Part shown: positions 1 to 7,011 of the stretch, in pieces
Layout: each line of letters starts with the position of its first letter
How positions within the stretch are numbered: position 1 is the stretch's first letter
Assembly: GCA_002393905.1 (NCBI GenBank)
Contig: DGSJ01000031.1
Location: forward strand, 1 to 12,573
Source of the DNA: Caryophanales bacterium UBA4365
GTDB taxonomy: Bacteria; Bacillota_I; Bacilli_A; RFN20; CAG-826
Direction: 5' to 3'
DNA length: 12,573 nt
Notes under the pieces: generated by a model
Told to the model about the DNA's origin: nothing
The model's input: only the letters and a program-made list of their open reading frames with translations
Databases searched by the model: none
Made by a program: the position numbers and the translations under genes

Positions 1-546
1 GTCAATAATCTTCATTTTATTGATATAAATTGCTCTAAAACAAAATATATTAACAAAGTTAAAGAAGGTTTCTTTAATACATTAGACGAAACTTATAAAG
101 ATCTTTATGGTGTTGTCCCATGGACACAAAAGATGAAAGATAGTCTAGAAGCCCAATTTAAACTCTTAATTAATAACAAATACTTACCAGTCTTAGTTGA
201 TGAAAAGGAAAAAGTTGTTGGTTTTGCCTTTGTTATCCCATCAATTCAAGACGCCGTAAGAAAATCAAGAGGTCACTTAACTCCTTTAGGTATTGCTCGG
301 ATCTTAAAAGCAGTTCGTAAACCAAAAGTCGTTGACTTCGCCTTAATTGGTGTCATTCCTGAATACCAAAGTAAAGGTGTCAGTGCCGTCTTCTTAAATA
401 AACTCATCGAAATGCTCTCTAGTGGCGAAGTTGAATACGGAGAAACACTCCTTAATTTAACAACAAACCACCAAGTGTTAAGTCAGTGGCAATATTTTGA
501 CCGCCGTGAGAATAAACGTCGTCGTTGCTACGTCAAAACTATTTAA
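1..546 (+). CDS. GNAT-superfamily N-acetyltransferase-like protein, C-terminal part (5' end outside window)
   Basis: The reading frame is open from base 1, so the gene starts upstream; the ATG at 133 is internal. About 181 residues are visible. The central part (VLVDEKEKVVGFAFVIPS) looks like the beta-strand hairpin of a GNAT fold, and IGVIPEYQSKGVSAVFLNK matches the GNAT acetyl-CoA-binding motif A pattern (V.PEY...G...L). The C-terminal segment ending in basic residues (RRENKRRRCYVKTI), after NHQVLSQWQYFD, is typical of the YghO-like acyltransferase-like family, in which an N.....W..F pattern precedes a final basic strand. The substrate cannot be inferred. The degV-like gene follows after 33 bases with its own ribosome-binding site and no terminator between them, so the two are probably cotranscribed. 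Family membership is from remembered motif patterns; the GNAT call is fairly secure, the subfamily less so. Confidence 0.72.
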   Translation, partial: VNNLHFIDINCSKTKYINKVKEGFFNTLDETYKDLYGVVPWTQKMKDSLEAQFKLLINNKYLPVLVDEKEKVVGFAFVIPSIQDAVRKSRGHLTPLGIARILKAVRKPKVVDFALIGVIPEYQSKGVSAVFLNKLIEMLSSGEVEYGETLLNLTTNHQVLSQWQYFDRRENKRRRCYVKTI

Positions 547-579
547 TTAATTTATTAATAAATTAGGAAGGAAATAAAT

Positions 580-1455
580 ATGTTTAAAATATTTGTCGAC
601 TCAGATAGTGATTTTACTCCCGCTCATTGCCGAAAATATGATTTAGGTATGGTTCCAATGCCATACTTTTGGGAAGGAAAAAGCATTCGTCCATTTATTG
701 ATTTTGGCGAAGACTTTGATTACCACGGTTTCTATGAAGTTCTCCGTAGTGGCGTAGTTCCAGCAACAAGTGCGGTGAACCCAGTTGAATACATTGAATA
801 CTTTGAACCAGCCTTCAAAGAAGGAAAGGATGTTCTTTATATCTCTTTCTCCCACGCTTTAAGCTCCACATTTAACGCTCTAAGACTTGCCGAGGAAGAA
901 CTTAAAGAAAAATATCCAGATCGAACAATTACTGTTCTTGATACCAAAGGTATCACCGGATGTGCTTACCAAGTCGGTATCGAAACCATCGAATACATTC
1001 AAAGCGGTGATCACACCCTAGAAGAAATCAAAGCCTTTTTTGAAGATACTGTTAAACACACCGCCTGCTATCTTTATGCTGATAACTTAAAATTCTTCGC
1101 TAAAAGTGGTCGTGTGAGTGGCTTTGCTGCCTTAATGGGTGGAATTATTGGTATTAAACCAATCATCTATCTTGATGATGAAGGAAAAATGGTCACATTT
1201 GAAAAGGCTCGCGGAAGACAAAACGCGATGAACAGATTGCTACAAATCGTCGATGATTTAAACGATGACATCTATAATCACCGCGTTACTATTACCCACA
1301 CCGACTTCCCAGAAGGCGCAGAAATCGTTAAACAAAGATTACTTGAAAAATACGGTGATAAACTCCGCTTAGAGGTGATGTGTGTTAACCCAACCAACGG
1401 TTGCCACGCTGGACCAGATTGTGTCTCCATCACCTTCCATGCCAAACACCGTTAA
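580..1455 (+). CDS. DegV family fatty-acid-binding protein
   Basis: A 291-residue protein, the usual DegV length. DegV/FakB-type proteins bind a fatty acid in a pocket between two domains; FakB members present it to the kinase FakA for phosphorylation. Visible signatures are the N-terminal DSDSDFTPAHCRKYDLGMVP (residues 7-26), PATSAVNPVEYIEYF (usually P.TSQP....F), the Ser-containing SFSHALSSTFNA at about 89-100 (usually S..LSGTYQSA, binding the carboxylate), DNLKFFAKSGRVS, and GIIGIKPII...EKARGR. The C-terminal HAGPDCVSITF corresponds to the usual H.GPGA.GI.F strand. The glycine of LSGT is serine here, a mild variation. The start is supported by AGGAAGG 8 bases upstream. It follows the GNAT-like gene closely and a hairpin terminator lies 22 bases after the stop. 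No FakA partner is in the window, so a FakB role is inference. Confidence 0.9.
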   Translation: MFKIFVDSDSDFTPAHCRKYDLGMVPMPYFWEGKSIRPFIDFGEDFDYHGFYEVLRSGVVPATSAVNPVEYIEYFEPAFKEGKDVLYISFSHALSSTFNALRLAEEELKEKYPDRTITVLDTKGITGCAYQVGIETIEYIQSGDHTLEEIKAFFEDTVKHTACYLYADNLKFFAKSGRVSGFAALMGGIIGIKPIIYLDDEGKMVTFEKARGRQNAMNRLLQIVDDLNDDIYNHRVTITHTDFPEGAEIVKQRLLEKYGDKLRLEVMCVNPTNGCHAGPDCVSITFHAKHR

Positions 1456-1476
1456 TCTTTAGATTAATTTACCATT

Positions 1477-1508
1477 ATAAAAGTGTCTATTTAGGCACTT
1501 TTATTTTT
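1477..1508 (+). terminator. Rho-independent terminator after the degV-like gene
   Basis: An 11-bp stem pairs ATAAAAGTGTC (1477-1487) with GGCACTTTTAT (1494-1504), one G-U pair included, around a 6-base loop. A T-rich run follows. It separates the GNAT/degV unit from hppA. Confidence 0.85.
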
Positions 1509-1514
1509 CTTGTT

Positions 1515-1541
1515 TTGATACACGCGTGTATTTGGTAAAAT
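1515..1541 (+). promoter_or_regulatory. Candidate hppA promoter with overlapping 12-bp palindrome
   Basis: TTGATA (1515-1520) lies 15 bases before TAAAAT (1536-1541). The spacing is short, so the boxes are only a candidate sigma-A promoter. A perfect palindrome, TACACGCGTGTA (1519-1530), overlaps the -35 box and spacer, where a dimeric repressor could bind. The unit needs a promoter here because a terminator ends just upstream and the gene's AGGAGG site follows at 1553-1558. Confidence 0.4.
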
Positions 1542-1564
1542 AAAATCATCTTAGGAGGTTAAAA

Positions 1565-3736
1565 ATGGAAAAAGTAAATATTATACTTCTTGCCTGTGTC
1601 TTATTAATCGCCTTAATCACAATTGGTTATGTTTTTCTCATTTACCACAAAATTAGAAAACTCAAAGTTGTGAACAAGAATGTCGAAAATAACGCTTCTT
1701 ATATTCGTAGCGGAGCGATTACATTCTTAAAGCGCGAATTTAAGATTATCGTCCCCTTTATTCTGATTGTTGCTCTCGTTTTCGTTGCTTTAGGCTTTAT
1801 TCCAGCCTTTAGCCAAGCCGAAGGCGTTGGCTGGCAAAGCGCGATCTGCTTTGTCGTTGGTGCCGCTTTCTCAGCTTTAGCTGGCTTAGTTGGCATGCTT
1901 AGCGCTACTAATTCGAACTCTCGAACTGCTGACGCAGCTAATGAATCTGGCTTACCACGTGCGTTGCACGTCGCCTTCTCCGGTGGCGCTGTTTTAGGCT
2001 TATGTGTAGTTGGCTTTGGCTTAATTGGTTTAACTGGCTTATTCTTTGCTGCTTATGGCATCTTATATTCTTCAAGCGGTGATGCAATTAAATCCGTGAT
2101 GGAAGCTTGTAACATCATTACTGGTTACGGATTAGGCTGCTCAATGGTTGCCTTATTTGGCCGTGTCGGTGGTGGAATTTACACCAAATGTGCTGATGTT
2201 GGCGCGGATATCGTTGGAAAAATCGAAGCGGATATCGATGAAGATGACGCTCGTAACCCAGCAACAATCGCCGACAACGTCGGTGATAACGTTGGTGATA
2301 TCGCTGGAATGTCATCAGACTTATGTGAATCATATGTTGGTTCAATTATCTCCGCGATGACTCTTGGATCAGTTTTCTTAAGTAACTATGGTGTTCCAGA
2401 TGACATTCGCTTAATTATCTTCCCACTCGCTTTAGCGGGTTTAGGCGTCATTGCCTCAATTATCTCTGTCGTAATCATAAGATTACGTGAATGGAAAGAT
2501 CCACAGAAAACACTCGATATTGCGACCTATATTGCTGTTGGTATTGTTGTTGTTGCGGCAACTGTTCTTTCGCTCTTCTATCTCAAAAATGGTGATGGAA
2601 GCTTTATGTCAGTTGAAGGACATGCTGCTCCATGGGCGATTGGCGCAATTGCTGCTGGTCTTGCTTGTGGTATTGCGGTTGGTAAAATCGCGGAAATTTA
2701 TACTTCAGCTGATTATAAAACTGTTAAAAACATCGCTAAAGAAAGTGAGACTGGTCATGCGACAAACATTATCTCTGGCTTTGCCAGTGGTATGAAATCA
2801 ACAGCAGCAACAGTCATTGCTTTAGCACTTGGTATTATTATTGCCTACTTCTGTTTTGGTATCTATGGAATTGGTTTAGCTGCTGTTGGCATGCTTTCCA
2901 CAGCTGGTATTACCATTTCTGTTGATGGTTATGGTCCAATTAGTGATAACGCTGGTGGATTAGCCCAGATGAGTGGTCTACGTCCAGAAGTGAGAGAAAT
3001 CACCGACCATTTAGACGCTGTTGGAAATACCACAGCCGCTGTTGGTAAAGGTTTCTGTACTGGATCAGCCACATTTACCGCTTTAGCTCTTGTTTTGTCC
3101 TTTGGACAATATAGTGGATTAATTGATTCTTTAACTGTCTCCAATACTGAAACAGTCATGCGAGTTGATATTACTCCATTTATTATTGGTGTCTTAGTTG
3201 GTGTGATGGTTCCATTCTTATTCTCGAGCTTAGTTATTAACTCAGTTGGTAAAGCCGCGAACAAGATGGTTCTTGAAATTCGACAACAATTTAAAGAACA
3301 TCCTGGAATCTTAGCTGGTACAGAAAAACCAGATTACAATCGTTGTATTGATATTGCCACTCGTGCATCTCTAAAAGAGATGATTGTTCCAGGAATTGTC
3401 GCTGTTGTGACTCCAATTTTAGTTGGAATTCTTCTTGGAAGAGAAGGCTTAGGTGCTCTATTAATTGGTGGCTTAGCCTCGAGTGGAATGCTTGCCATCT
3501 TTATGGCGAACTCCGGTGGTGCCTGGGATAACGCCAAAAAATACATTGAACAAATCGGTAAGAAAGGAACAGAAGCGCACCACGCTGCTGTTACCGGAGA
3601 TACCGTTGGTGATCCTTTAAAGGATACCGCTGGTCCAACAATGGATATTCTCATCAAGATGATGAGCGTTATTGCTCTTATTATGGCACCAATGCTCAGA
3701 GATGGATTCTCCATTTGGCACCTCATCGTCAAATAA
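1565..3736 (+). CDS. hppA: K+-dependent membrane-bound ion-pumping pyrophosphatase
   Basis: A 723-residue, very hydrophobic protein, normal length for membrane pyrophosphatases with about 16 transmembrane helices. The enzyme hydrolyses cytosolic diphosphate to phosphate and pumps H+ and/or Na+ outward. The catalytic signatures are all present: DVGADIVGK (211-219), EDDARNP and ADNVGDNVGD (226-245), VDGYGPISDNAGG (453-465) and the C-terminal GDTVGDPLKDTAGP. The segment GNTTAAVGKG (487-496) carries Ala and Gly where K+-independent enzymes carry Lys and Thr, so this is the K+-dependent class. ESYVGS (255-260) places a Glu in the sixth helix, as remembered for Na+-pumping members such as the Thermotoga enzyme; Na+ transport is therefore plausible but not settled. 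AGGAGG ends 6 bases before the ATG. The gene stands alone between two terminators. Confidence 0.97.
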   Translation: MEKVNIILLACVLLIALITIGYVFLIYHKIRKLKVVNKNVENNASYIRSGAITFLKREFKIIVPFILIVALVFVALGFIPAFSQAEGVGWQSAICFVVGAAFSALAGLVGMLSATNSNSRTADAANESGLPRALHVAFSGGAVLGLCVVGFGLIGLTGLFFAAYGILYSSSGDAIKSVMEACNIITGYGLGCSMVALFGRVGGGIYTKCADVGADIVGKIEADIDEDDARNPATIADNVGDNVGDIAGMSSDLCESYVGSIISAMTLGSVFLSNYGVPDDIRLIIFPLALAGLGVIASIISVVIIRLREWKDPQKTLDIATYIAVGIVVVAATVLSLFYLKNGDGSFMSVEGHAAPWAIGAIAAGLACGIAVGKIAEIYTSADYKTVKNIAKESETGHATNIISGFASGMKSTAATVIALALGIIIAYFCFGIYGIGLAAVGMLSTAGITISVDGYGPISDNAGGLAQMSGLRPEVREITDHLDAVGNTTAAVGKGFCTGSATFTALALVLSFGQYSGLIDSLTVSNTETVMRVDITPFIIGVLVGVMVPFLFSSLVINSVGKAANKMVLEIRQQFKEHPGILAGTEKPDYNRCIDIATRASLKEMIVPGIVAVVTPILVGILLGREGLGALLIGGLASSGMLAIFMANSGGAWDNAKKYIEQIGKKGTEAHHAAVTGDTVGDPLKDTAGPTMDILIKMMSVIALIMAPMLRDGFSIWHLIVK

Positions 3737-3759
3737 TTCTTAACTTAATTAAATACATT

Positions 3760-3786
3760 AATCGCACGTGTATATGTGCGATTTTT
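3760..3786 (+). terminator. Rho-independent terminator after hppA
   Basis: AATCGCAC (3760-3767) pairs with GTGCGATT (3776-3783) around an 8-base loop, followed by a T run. The next gene's frame runs open through this hairpin, and its -10 box begins 5 bases after it, so hppA ends where the next unit begins. Confidence 0.8.
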
Positions 3787-3796
3787 GTATTATAAT
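3768..3796 (+). promoter_or_regulatory. Promoter for the TPR-like gene, overlapping its start
   Basis: A consensus -10 box TATAAT lies at 3791-3796. The position for a -35 box (3768-3773, in the hppA terminator loop) matches poorly. Transcription would start near 3803, one base before an in-frame GTG at 3804, leaving no room for a ribosome-binding site. Confidence 0.5.
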
Positions 3797-4700
3797 GTTA
3801 CGCGTGAGTAAGCTTGATGAACTTTACGAACAACATAACTTTGATTTATTAATCAAACTCGTTGGTGATTCTCATGATCCAAAAGAACGTTTTCTTGTTC
3901 TTTCTTCTTTAGTCATTCAAGGGAAAAGAAAAGAAGCTTTAGATGAAATTGATCGTTATCAAGCCATTTTAGAAACCTCTCATCCATTTGAACTAATGAA
4001 GATGCATTTTGAGCTTCTTTTAAGTGAGAAACTTTACGATGAAGCACGCATCAAACTTAGACACTACGAAAACCTTCCTTATATCTCTCAAGAAGTCGAA
4101 GAATTCTTACGCGAGATGAAGGTCAGAATCGAGGATGAAGCACACGCTAAAAAAGGCTCTACTTTAATCCCTTTAGATGAGGTTTATGAGACACTAGAAA
4201 CCGGTACCAACCAAAGTGAAATCGCGCAAACGATTTTTCAACTGAAGAACTATAATATCAATCTATTGATTGATTCACTTCGTATTTTCCTCAAAAGAAA
4301 AGAGGTTCATCCAAACTTTCGAACCTACGTTTTAATCTATCTCGTTGATCAAAAATATAACTCCGAAATTGAGGTCTTAACTCGGGATAAAATCATTACT
4401 GTGAACCCAAGTAAAATTGTCCCACCTTTTATGCATGAAGACTTTAATGAAGTATGTCGACAAATTACGATTTTTTCTGAAGGTGATACCTCCATTACCG
4501 AGACTGCTCTCCACCTATTTAATTGCTACATTTTAGATACTTATCCGGAAGATATCTATCAAGACGGAATTATTGAACTCGCTCAAGCATTTGTCTACAT
4601 TGCTTTAACCTATTTAAAACAAAAACCATCATTTTCTTCTTCTTTAGCAAAAAAGATCCAAGAGATCTTAGAGACAACTGAACCAATTAAACTAAACTAA
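3795..4700 (+). CDS. Helical-repeat (TPR-like) protein of unknown function, possibly DUF3196-like
   Basis: I do not recognise this gene with certainty. The 301-residue product is acidic, rich in Leu, Glu, Lys and Tyr, with no signal peptide or membrane segment, so probably cytoplasmic. Its N-terminal half looks like paired helices of tetratricopeptide type: DELYEQHNFDLLIKLVGD, a repeat around RFLVLSSLVIQGKRKEALDEI, and one around HFELLLSEKLYDEARIKL. The second half is also predicted helical. Size and character recall the Mollicutes/Erysipelotrichia DUF3196 family, from memory only. The start is uncertain: in-frame GTG 3768 and ATG 3774 lie inside the hppA terminator; ATG 3795 overlaps the -10 box; GTG 3804 fits a leaderless transcript and would give 298 residues. 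None has a Shine-Dalgarno sequence. A terminator follows the stop by about 25 bases. Confidence 0.75.
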   Translation: MLRVSKLDELYEQHNFDLLIKLVGDSHDPKERFLVLSSLVIQGKRKEALDEIDRYQAILETSHPFELMKMHFELLLSEKLYDEARIKLRHYENLPYISQEVEEFLREMKVRIEDEAHAKKGSTLIPLDEVYETLETGTNQSEIAQTIFQLKNYNINLLIDSLRIFLKRKEVHPNFRTYVLIYLVDQKYNSEIEVLTRDKIITVNPSKIVPPFMHEDFNEVCRQITIFSEGDTSITETALHLFNCYILDTYPEDIYQDGIIELAQAFVYIALTYLKQKPSFSSSLAKKIQEILETTEPIKLN

Positions 4701-4725
4701 TATAGAACTGATCTATAATACTTAA

Positions 4726-4750
4726 GTCTTCTTTATTAGAAGACGTTTTT
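4726..4750 (+). terminator. Rho-independent terminator after the TPR-like gene
   Basis: GTCTTCT (4726-4732) pairs perfectly with AGAAGAC (4738-4744) around the loop TTATT, followed by G and a run of five T. Confidence 0.85.
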
Positions 4751-4759
4751 ATTAATGTA

Positions 4760-4788
4760 TTGAAAGAAAAGAGACATCATTTTATAAA
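4760..4788 (+). promoter_or_regulatory. Sigma-A-type promoter of the SipW operon
   Basis: TTGAAA (4760-4765), a 17-base spacer and TATAAA (4783-4788) form a near-consensus housekeeping promoter. The predicted transcription start is near 4795, giving a leader of about 100 nt before the first gene. The leader contains a weak AU stem (4823-4831 with 4837-4846) followed by U-rich sequence. I see no known riboswitch in it. Confidence 0.65.
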
Positions 4789-4893
4789 GATAGTAATCAT
4801 ATGAAGATGCTTTATCTATTCGAAAAGAATATTTAGTATTTCTTTTTGTTAAGCATTTTTCTATTTCTTTGAATAAAAAGGAGGAAATTATTC

Positions 4894-5460
4894 ATGAAAA
4901 AACGTAGTATCGCTTTACTTTGTAGCTTACTCGCTTTATCAGTTGCCGGTGTTGCAACAGCAACAGCCTTAATTGTTTCTGGCGCTAACGCTCCAACACA
5001 AGAAGGCTCAACTGATGATGTTCTTTACCTTGCTTGGGGTACAGAAGAAAGTCTAGCGACCATCTCAAATCTCACGCCAGATGCGCCTGCGTATCGTAAG
5101 GTATCAGTTGCTGATCCACAAAAATCTGCGAGCGCTCCAGATGGTGAATTTACTGCTACATTAAGCGTTAACGAAGGTGTAACTCCATCAGCGGGAAAAA
5201 CACTTTCCGCAAATGGTATTAGCGTTTCTATCTATGACCAAGCCTTTGTCGATGGCGAAGCTCCAGAAGGTGCACACCGACTTGGTACAGGTGACCTACA
5301 ATTACCTTCATATCCATCTGCGAGTGAAGATGTTACTGCTGCGAAGGTCTATTATCTTAAAATTTCTATTACCAAAGCTGCTTTTGATGCTTATGCATCA
5401 CCTACCGCAACAACTGAACTTGCTGCGAAAATTACATTCAGTCTTGGAGTGAAAGATTAA
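4894..5460 (+). CDS. TasA/camelysin-like secreted protein, likely SipW substrate
   Basis: A 188-residue protein. Residues 1-33 form a signal peptide: MKKR, a hydrophobic stretch of Leu/Ala/Val (about 5-30), then GANA, a likely cleavage site. The mature part is rich in Ala, Ser, Thr and Pro, with alternating polar/hydrophobic strands (GEFTATLSVN, GISVSIYD, KVYYLKISIT, ELAAKITFSLGV), as expected for an all-beta sandwich. It has no mature cysteine, no LPXTG motif and no membrane anchor. Size, fold pattern and a sipW gene two genes downstream recall TasA, TapA and CalY (camelysin) of Bacillus, which form matrix fibres. That link is inference from context; sequence identity to TasA looks low. AAGGAGG, 9 bases before the ATG, is the strongest ribosome-binding site in the operon, which fits an abundant structural product. 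Confidence 0.78.
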   Translation: MKKRSIALLCSLLALSVAGVATATALIVSGANAPTQEGSTDDVLYLAWGTEESLATISNLTPDAPAYRKVSVADPQKSASAPDGEFTATLSVNEGVTPSAGKTLSANGISVSIYDQAFVDGEAPEGAHRLGTGDLQLPSYPSASEDVTAAKVYYLKISITKAAFDAYASPTATTELAAKITFSLGVKD

Positions 5461-5474
5461 TGGGAGGAAAAGCG

Positions 5475-6353
5475 ATGAAAAAAGGTATTATTGGTGCTCT
5501 AATCGCACTTTGTGGCTCTGCGGTCGCAATCGGAACAGCTTTTGCTCTCTATACTGGAAATCTTCCAGCAGAAAAAACAATTCAAATCGGAACTAAAACC
5601 ACAGGTGACGTTCAATTAGAAGCGTCTGTGAAGAACGCACACTCTGAACAAGTTATTAATCCAAATTCCGTAGAAAGATGCATTGAATTTTATGCTGGTT
5701 TTACGACCCCATCTGAGTCTACTTATATTCAAGATTACTACTATGCGAAGCTTGAATTCAAAGTTTCTTCTGAAAGTACCAAATTAATTGGATTTTTAAA
5801 AGAAGAAACATGGGTTGAACCAGGAACACAAGAAGGTGAAAATTCATACAGTGATTTCTGGAAAGGAAAATCTTTAAATAAAGATAACGTTCATGAAGAC
5901 GATGATCATAAGTCTTTGACTTACACAATGGAATACCCATTATTTAAAGGAACAAATATCAGTGAATTTAAATTTCATATTAGACTAAAAAGTACACCAA
6001 AGCTAACTAACGCTGAATTTTTGGAAATTGCTGAAGAATCATATAAAGTTGATTTCCAAGTTTCTCCAGCTGAAAGTACACAAGCTTATATTGTTGGTGA
6101 AGCTGTTGGTGGTTGGGAATTAAGAGATGAATTCCGTATGACCAAAAACGCTAAAGCTGACCACGATGAATGGATGTTCAAAACAGGTAAGGGCGACGAA
6201 CCACAAAAACTTCAAGACGGAAAAGATTATAAACTCCGCATCGGAGATACCTTCTGTCATAGTGGCAGCAATCACGTTTGGGAAACCAAAAACGATGGAA
6301 AAACATTCTATTGGAATGGTACTTCCGGCGAACACGGAGATCTATTTAATTAA
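5475..6353 (+). CDS. Secreted protein with SipW-type signal peptide and possible carbohydrate-binding-like C-terminal domain
   Basis: A 292-residue protein. The signal peptide (residues 1-24, MKKGIIGALIALCGSAVAIG then TAFA) runs into LYTGNLPAEKTIQIGT, closely matched in the third secreted protein of this operon. Residues 45-200 look all-beta and carry acidic linkers (EDDDH). From 203, AYIVGEAVGGW...FRMTKN...DEWMFKTG...LQDGKDYKLRIG resembles the start of starch-binding, SusE/F-like or CBM modules (Y.VG...GW...M); this is a pattern impression, not a profile hit. The domain seems short: the chain ends at GEHGDLFN. The mature part has two cysteines, at 69 and 261. ATG 5475 is chosen over ATG 5460 because GGGAGG lies 7 bases before it; the earlier ATG overlaps the previous stop and has no such site. 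The gap to the upstream gene is 14 bases. Confidence 0.75.
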   Translation: MKKGIIGALIALCGSAVAIGTAFALYTGNLPAEKTIQIGTKTTGDVQLEASVKNAHSEQVINPNSVERCIEFYAGFTTPSESTYIQDYYYAKLEFKVSSESTKLIGFLKEETWVEPGTQEGENSYSDFWKGKSLNKDNVHEDDDHKSLTYTMEYPLFKGTNISEFKFHIRLKSTPKLTNAEFLEIAEESYKVDFQVSPAESTQAYIVGEAVGGWELRDEFRMTKNAKADHDEWMFKTGKGDEPQKLQDGKDYKLRIGDTFCHSGSNHVWETKNDGKTFYWNGTSGEHGDLFN

Positions 6354-6363
6354 TAAATAGAAG

Positions 6364-6996
6364 ATGAAAAAGGCCTATAAAATTATTCTCGAAATTTTAA
6401 AATGGGCTAGTTTAGTTTTAATAGGCCTTTTCGCCTTCCATCAAACTTGGAATTATTTTGATAACAAGAATGGTGGAAAGCATCCTCTCTTCGGTGTCAA
6501 AGACACAGTCATTGTTACTGGTTCAATGAGTTTTGTTACCGAAGCGAATAAAGAAGAACTGAAAGACTATCCCGATCAAATCCAGATTAACGATGTTATT
6601 ACCACAACAAATCGGATTACTTACGACTCTTTAAATGTCTATGATGTGATTTTATTCAATGCTTCTAAAGGAAATATCTGTCACCGAATTATTAAGAAAT
6701 ATGTCACTAGTGATGGAAAGCAAATGCTTGTCACTAGAGGCGACGCTAACGACATTGCCGATGCCGCAATTGAATACGACGCAGTCATTGGAAAAGTCAT
6801 CAAAATTAAACCTAAATTAGGTTGGTTGATAAACTTTATTAACTCTCCATATTTCTTACTTGGATTAAGTGTTTCAGTGGGTTGTATCTCCATTGGAATC
6901 TTAGTTGCTAGTAAAGACAAGAAAGATGAAAAATCCCCGCAAAAACCCAACAAATTAAAAACTGAAAATAAGCAGGAAACAAACGAAAAAAGCTAG
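6364..6996 (+). CDS. sipW: SipW-type (ER-type) signal peptidase I
   Basis: A 210-residue membrane protease that removes signal peptides on the outer face of the membrane. It has an N-terminal membrane helix (about 11-27), the catalytic serine in VTGSMS (Ser54), then ICHRII, with His107 where ordinary bacterial signal peptidases have lysine, and TRGDAND (Asp127). This Ser/His arrangement defines the SipW/archaeal/eukaryotic SPC type. A second membrane helix spans about 162-182, then a tail rich in Lys, Asn and Glu (about 183-210). In Bacillus, SipW processes TasA and TapA; here three putative substrates surround it, two before and one after, with gaps of 10-15 bases. The ribosome-binding site is weak (only TAGAAG-like bases before the ATG), suggesting low expression or translational coupling. 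The gene symbol denotes the type, not proven orthology. Confidence 0.93.
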   Translation: MKKAYKIILEILKWASLVLIGLFAFHQTWNYFDNKNGGKHPLFGVKDTVIVTGSMSFVTEANKEELKDYPDQIQINDVITTTNRITYDSLNVYDVILFNASKGNICHRIIKKYVTSDGKQMLVTRGDANDIADAAIEYDAVIGKVIKIKPKLGWLINFINSPYFLLGLSVSVGCISIGILVASKDKKDEKSPQKPNKLKTENKQETNEKS

Positions 6997-7011
6997 GAAT
7001 TACCGCAAATA

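Noticed and set aside
549..564. 16-bp palindrome AATTTATTAATAAATT between the GNAT-like gene and the degV-like gene
   Set aside because: Only A and T, with no T run after it and the degV ribosome-binding site right behind it; probably compositional rather than a terminator or operator.
1452..1467. Small hairpin TTAATCT/AGATTAA at the degV stop codon
   Set aside because: Short AT-rich stem with a tiny loop; the strong terminator lies just downstream.
3334..3732. Long open frame on the minus strand inside hppA (132 codons)
   Set aside because: It lies fully antisense to a strongly conserved gene, has no ribosome-binding site, and its composition mirrors the opposite strand.
3768..3794. Upstream in-frame GTG 3768 and ATG 3774 as starts of the TPR-like gene
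   Set aside because: They lie within the hppA terminator hairpin and before the -10 box, and lack ribosome-binding sites.
4801..4836. Eleven-codon leader ORF (MKMLYLFEKNI) before the SipW operon
   Set aside because: No Shine-Dalgarno sequence and no regulatory codon run; chance ORF in AT-rich leader is likelier.
5460..5474. ATG at 5460 as start of the second secreted protein
   Set aside because: It overlaps the previous stop codon and has no suitable ribosome-binding site; the bases it would encode are the GGGAGG site for ATG 5475.
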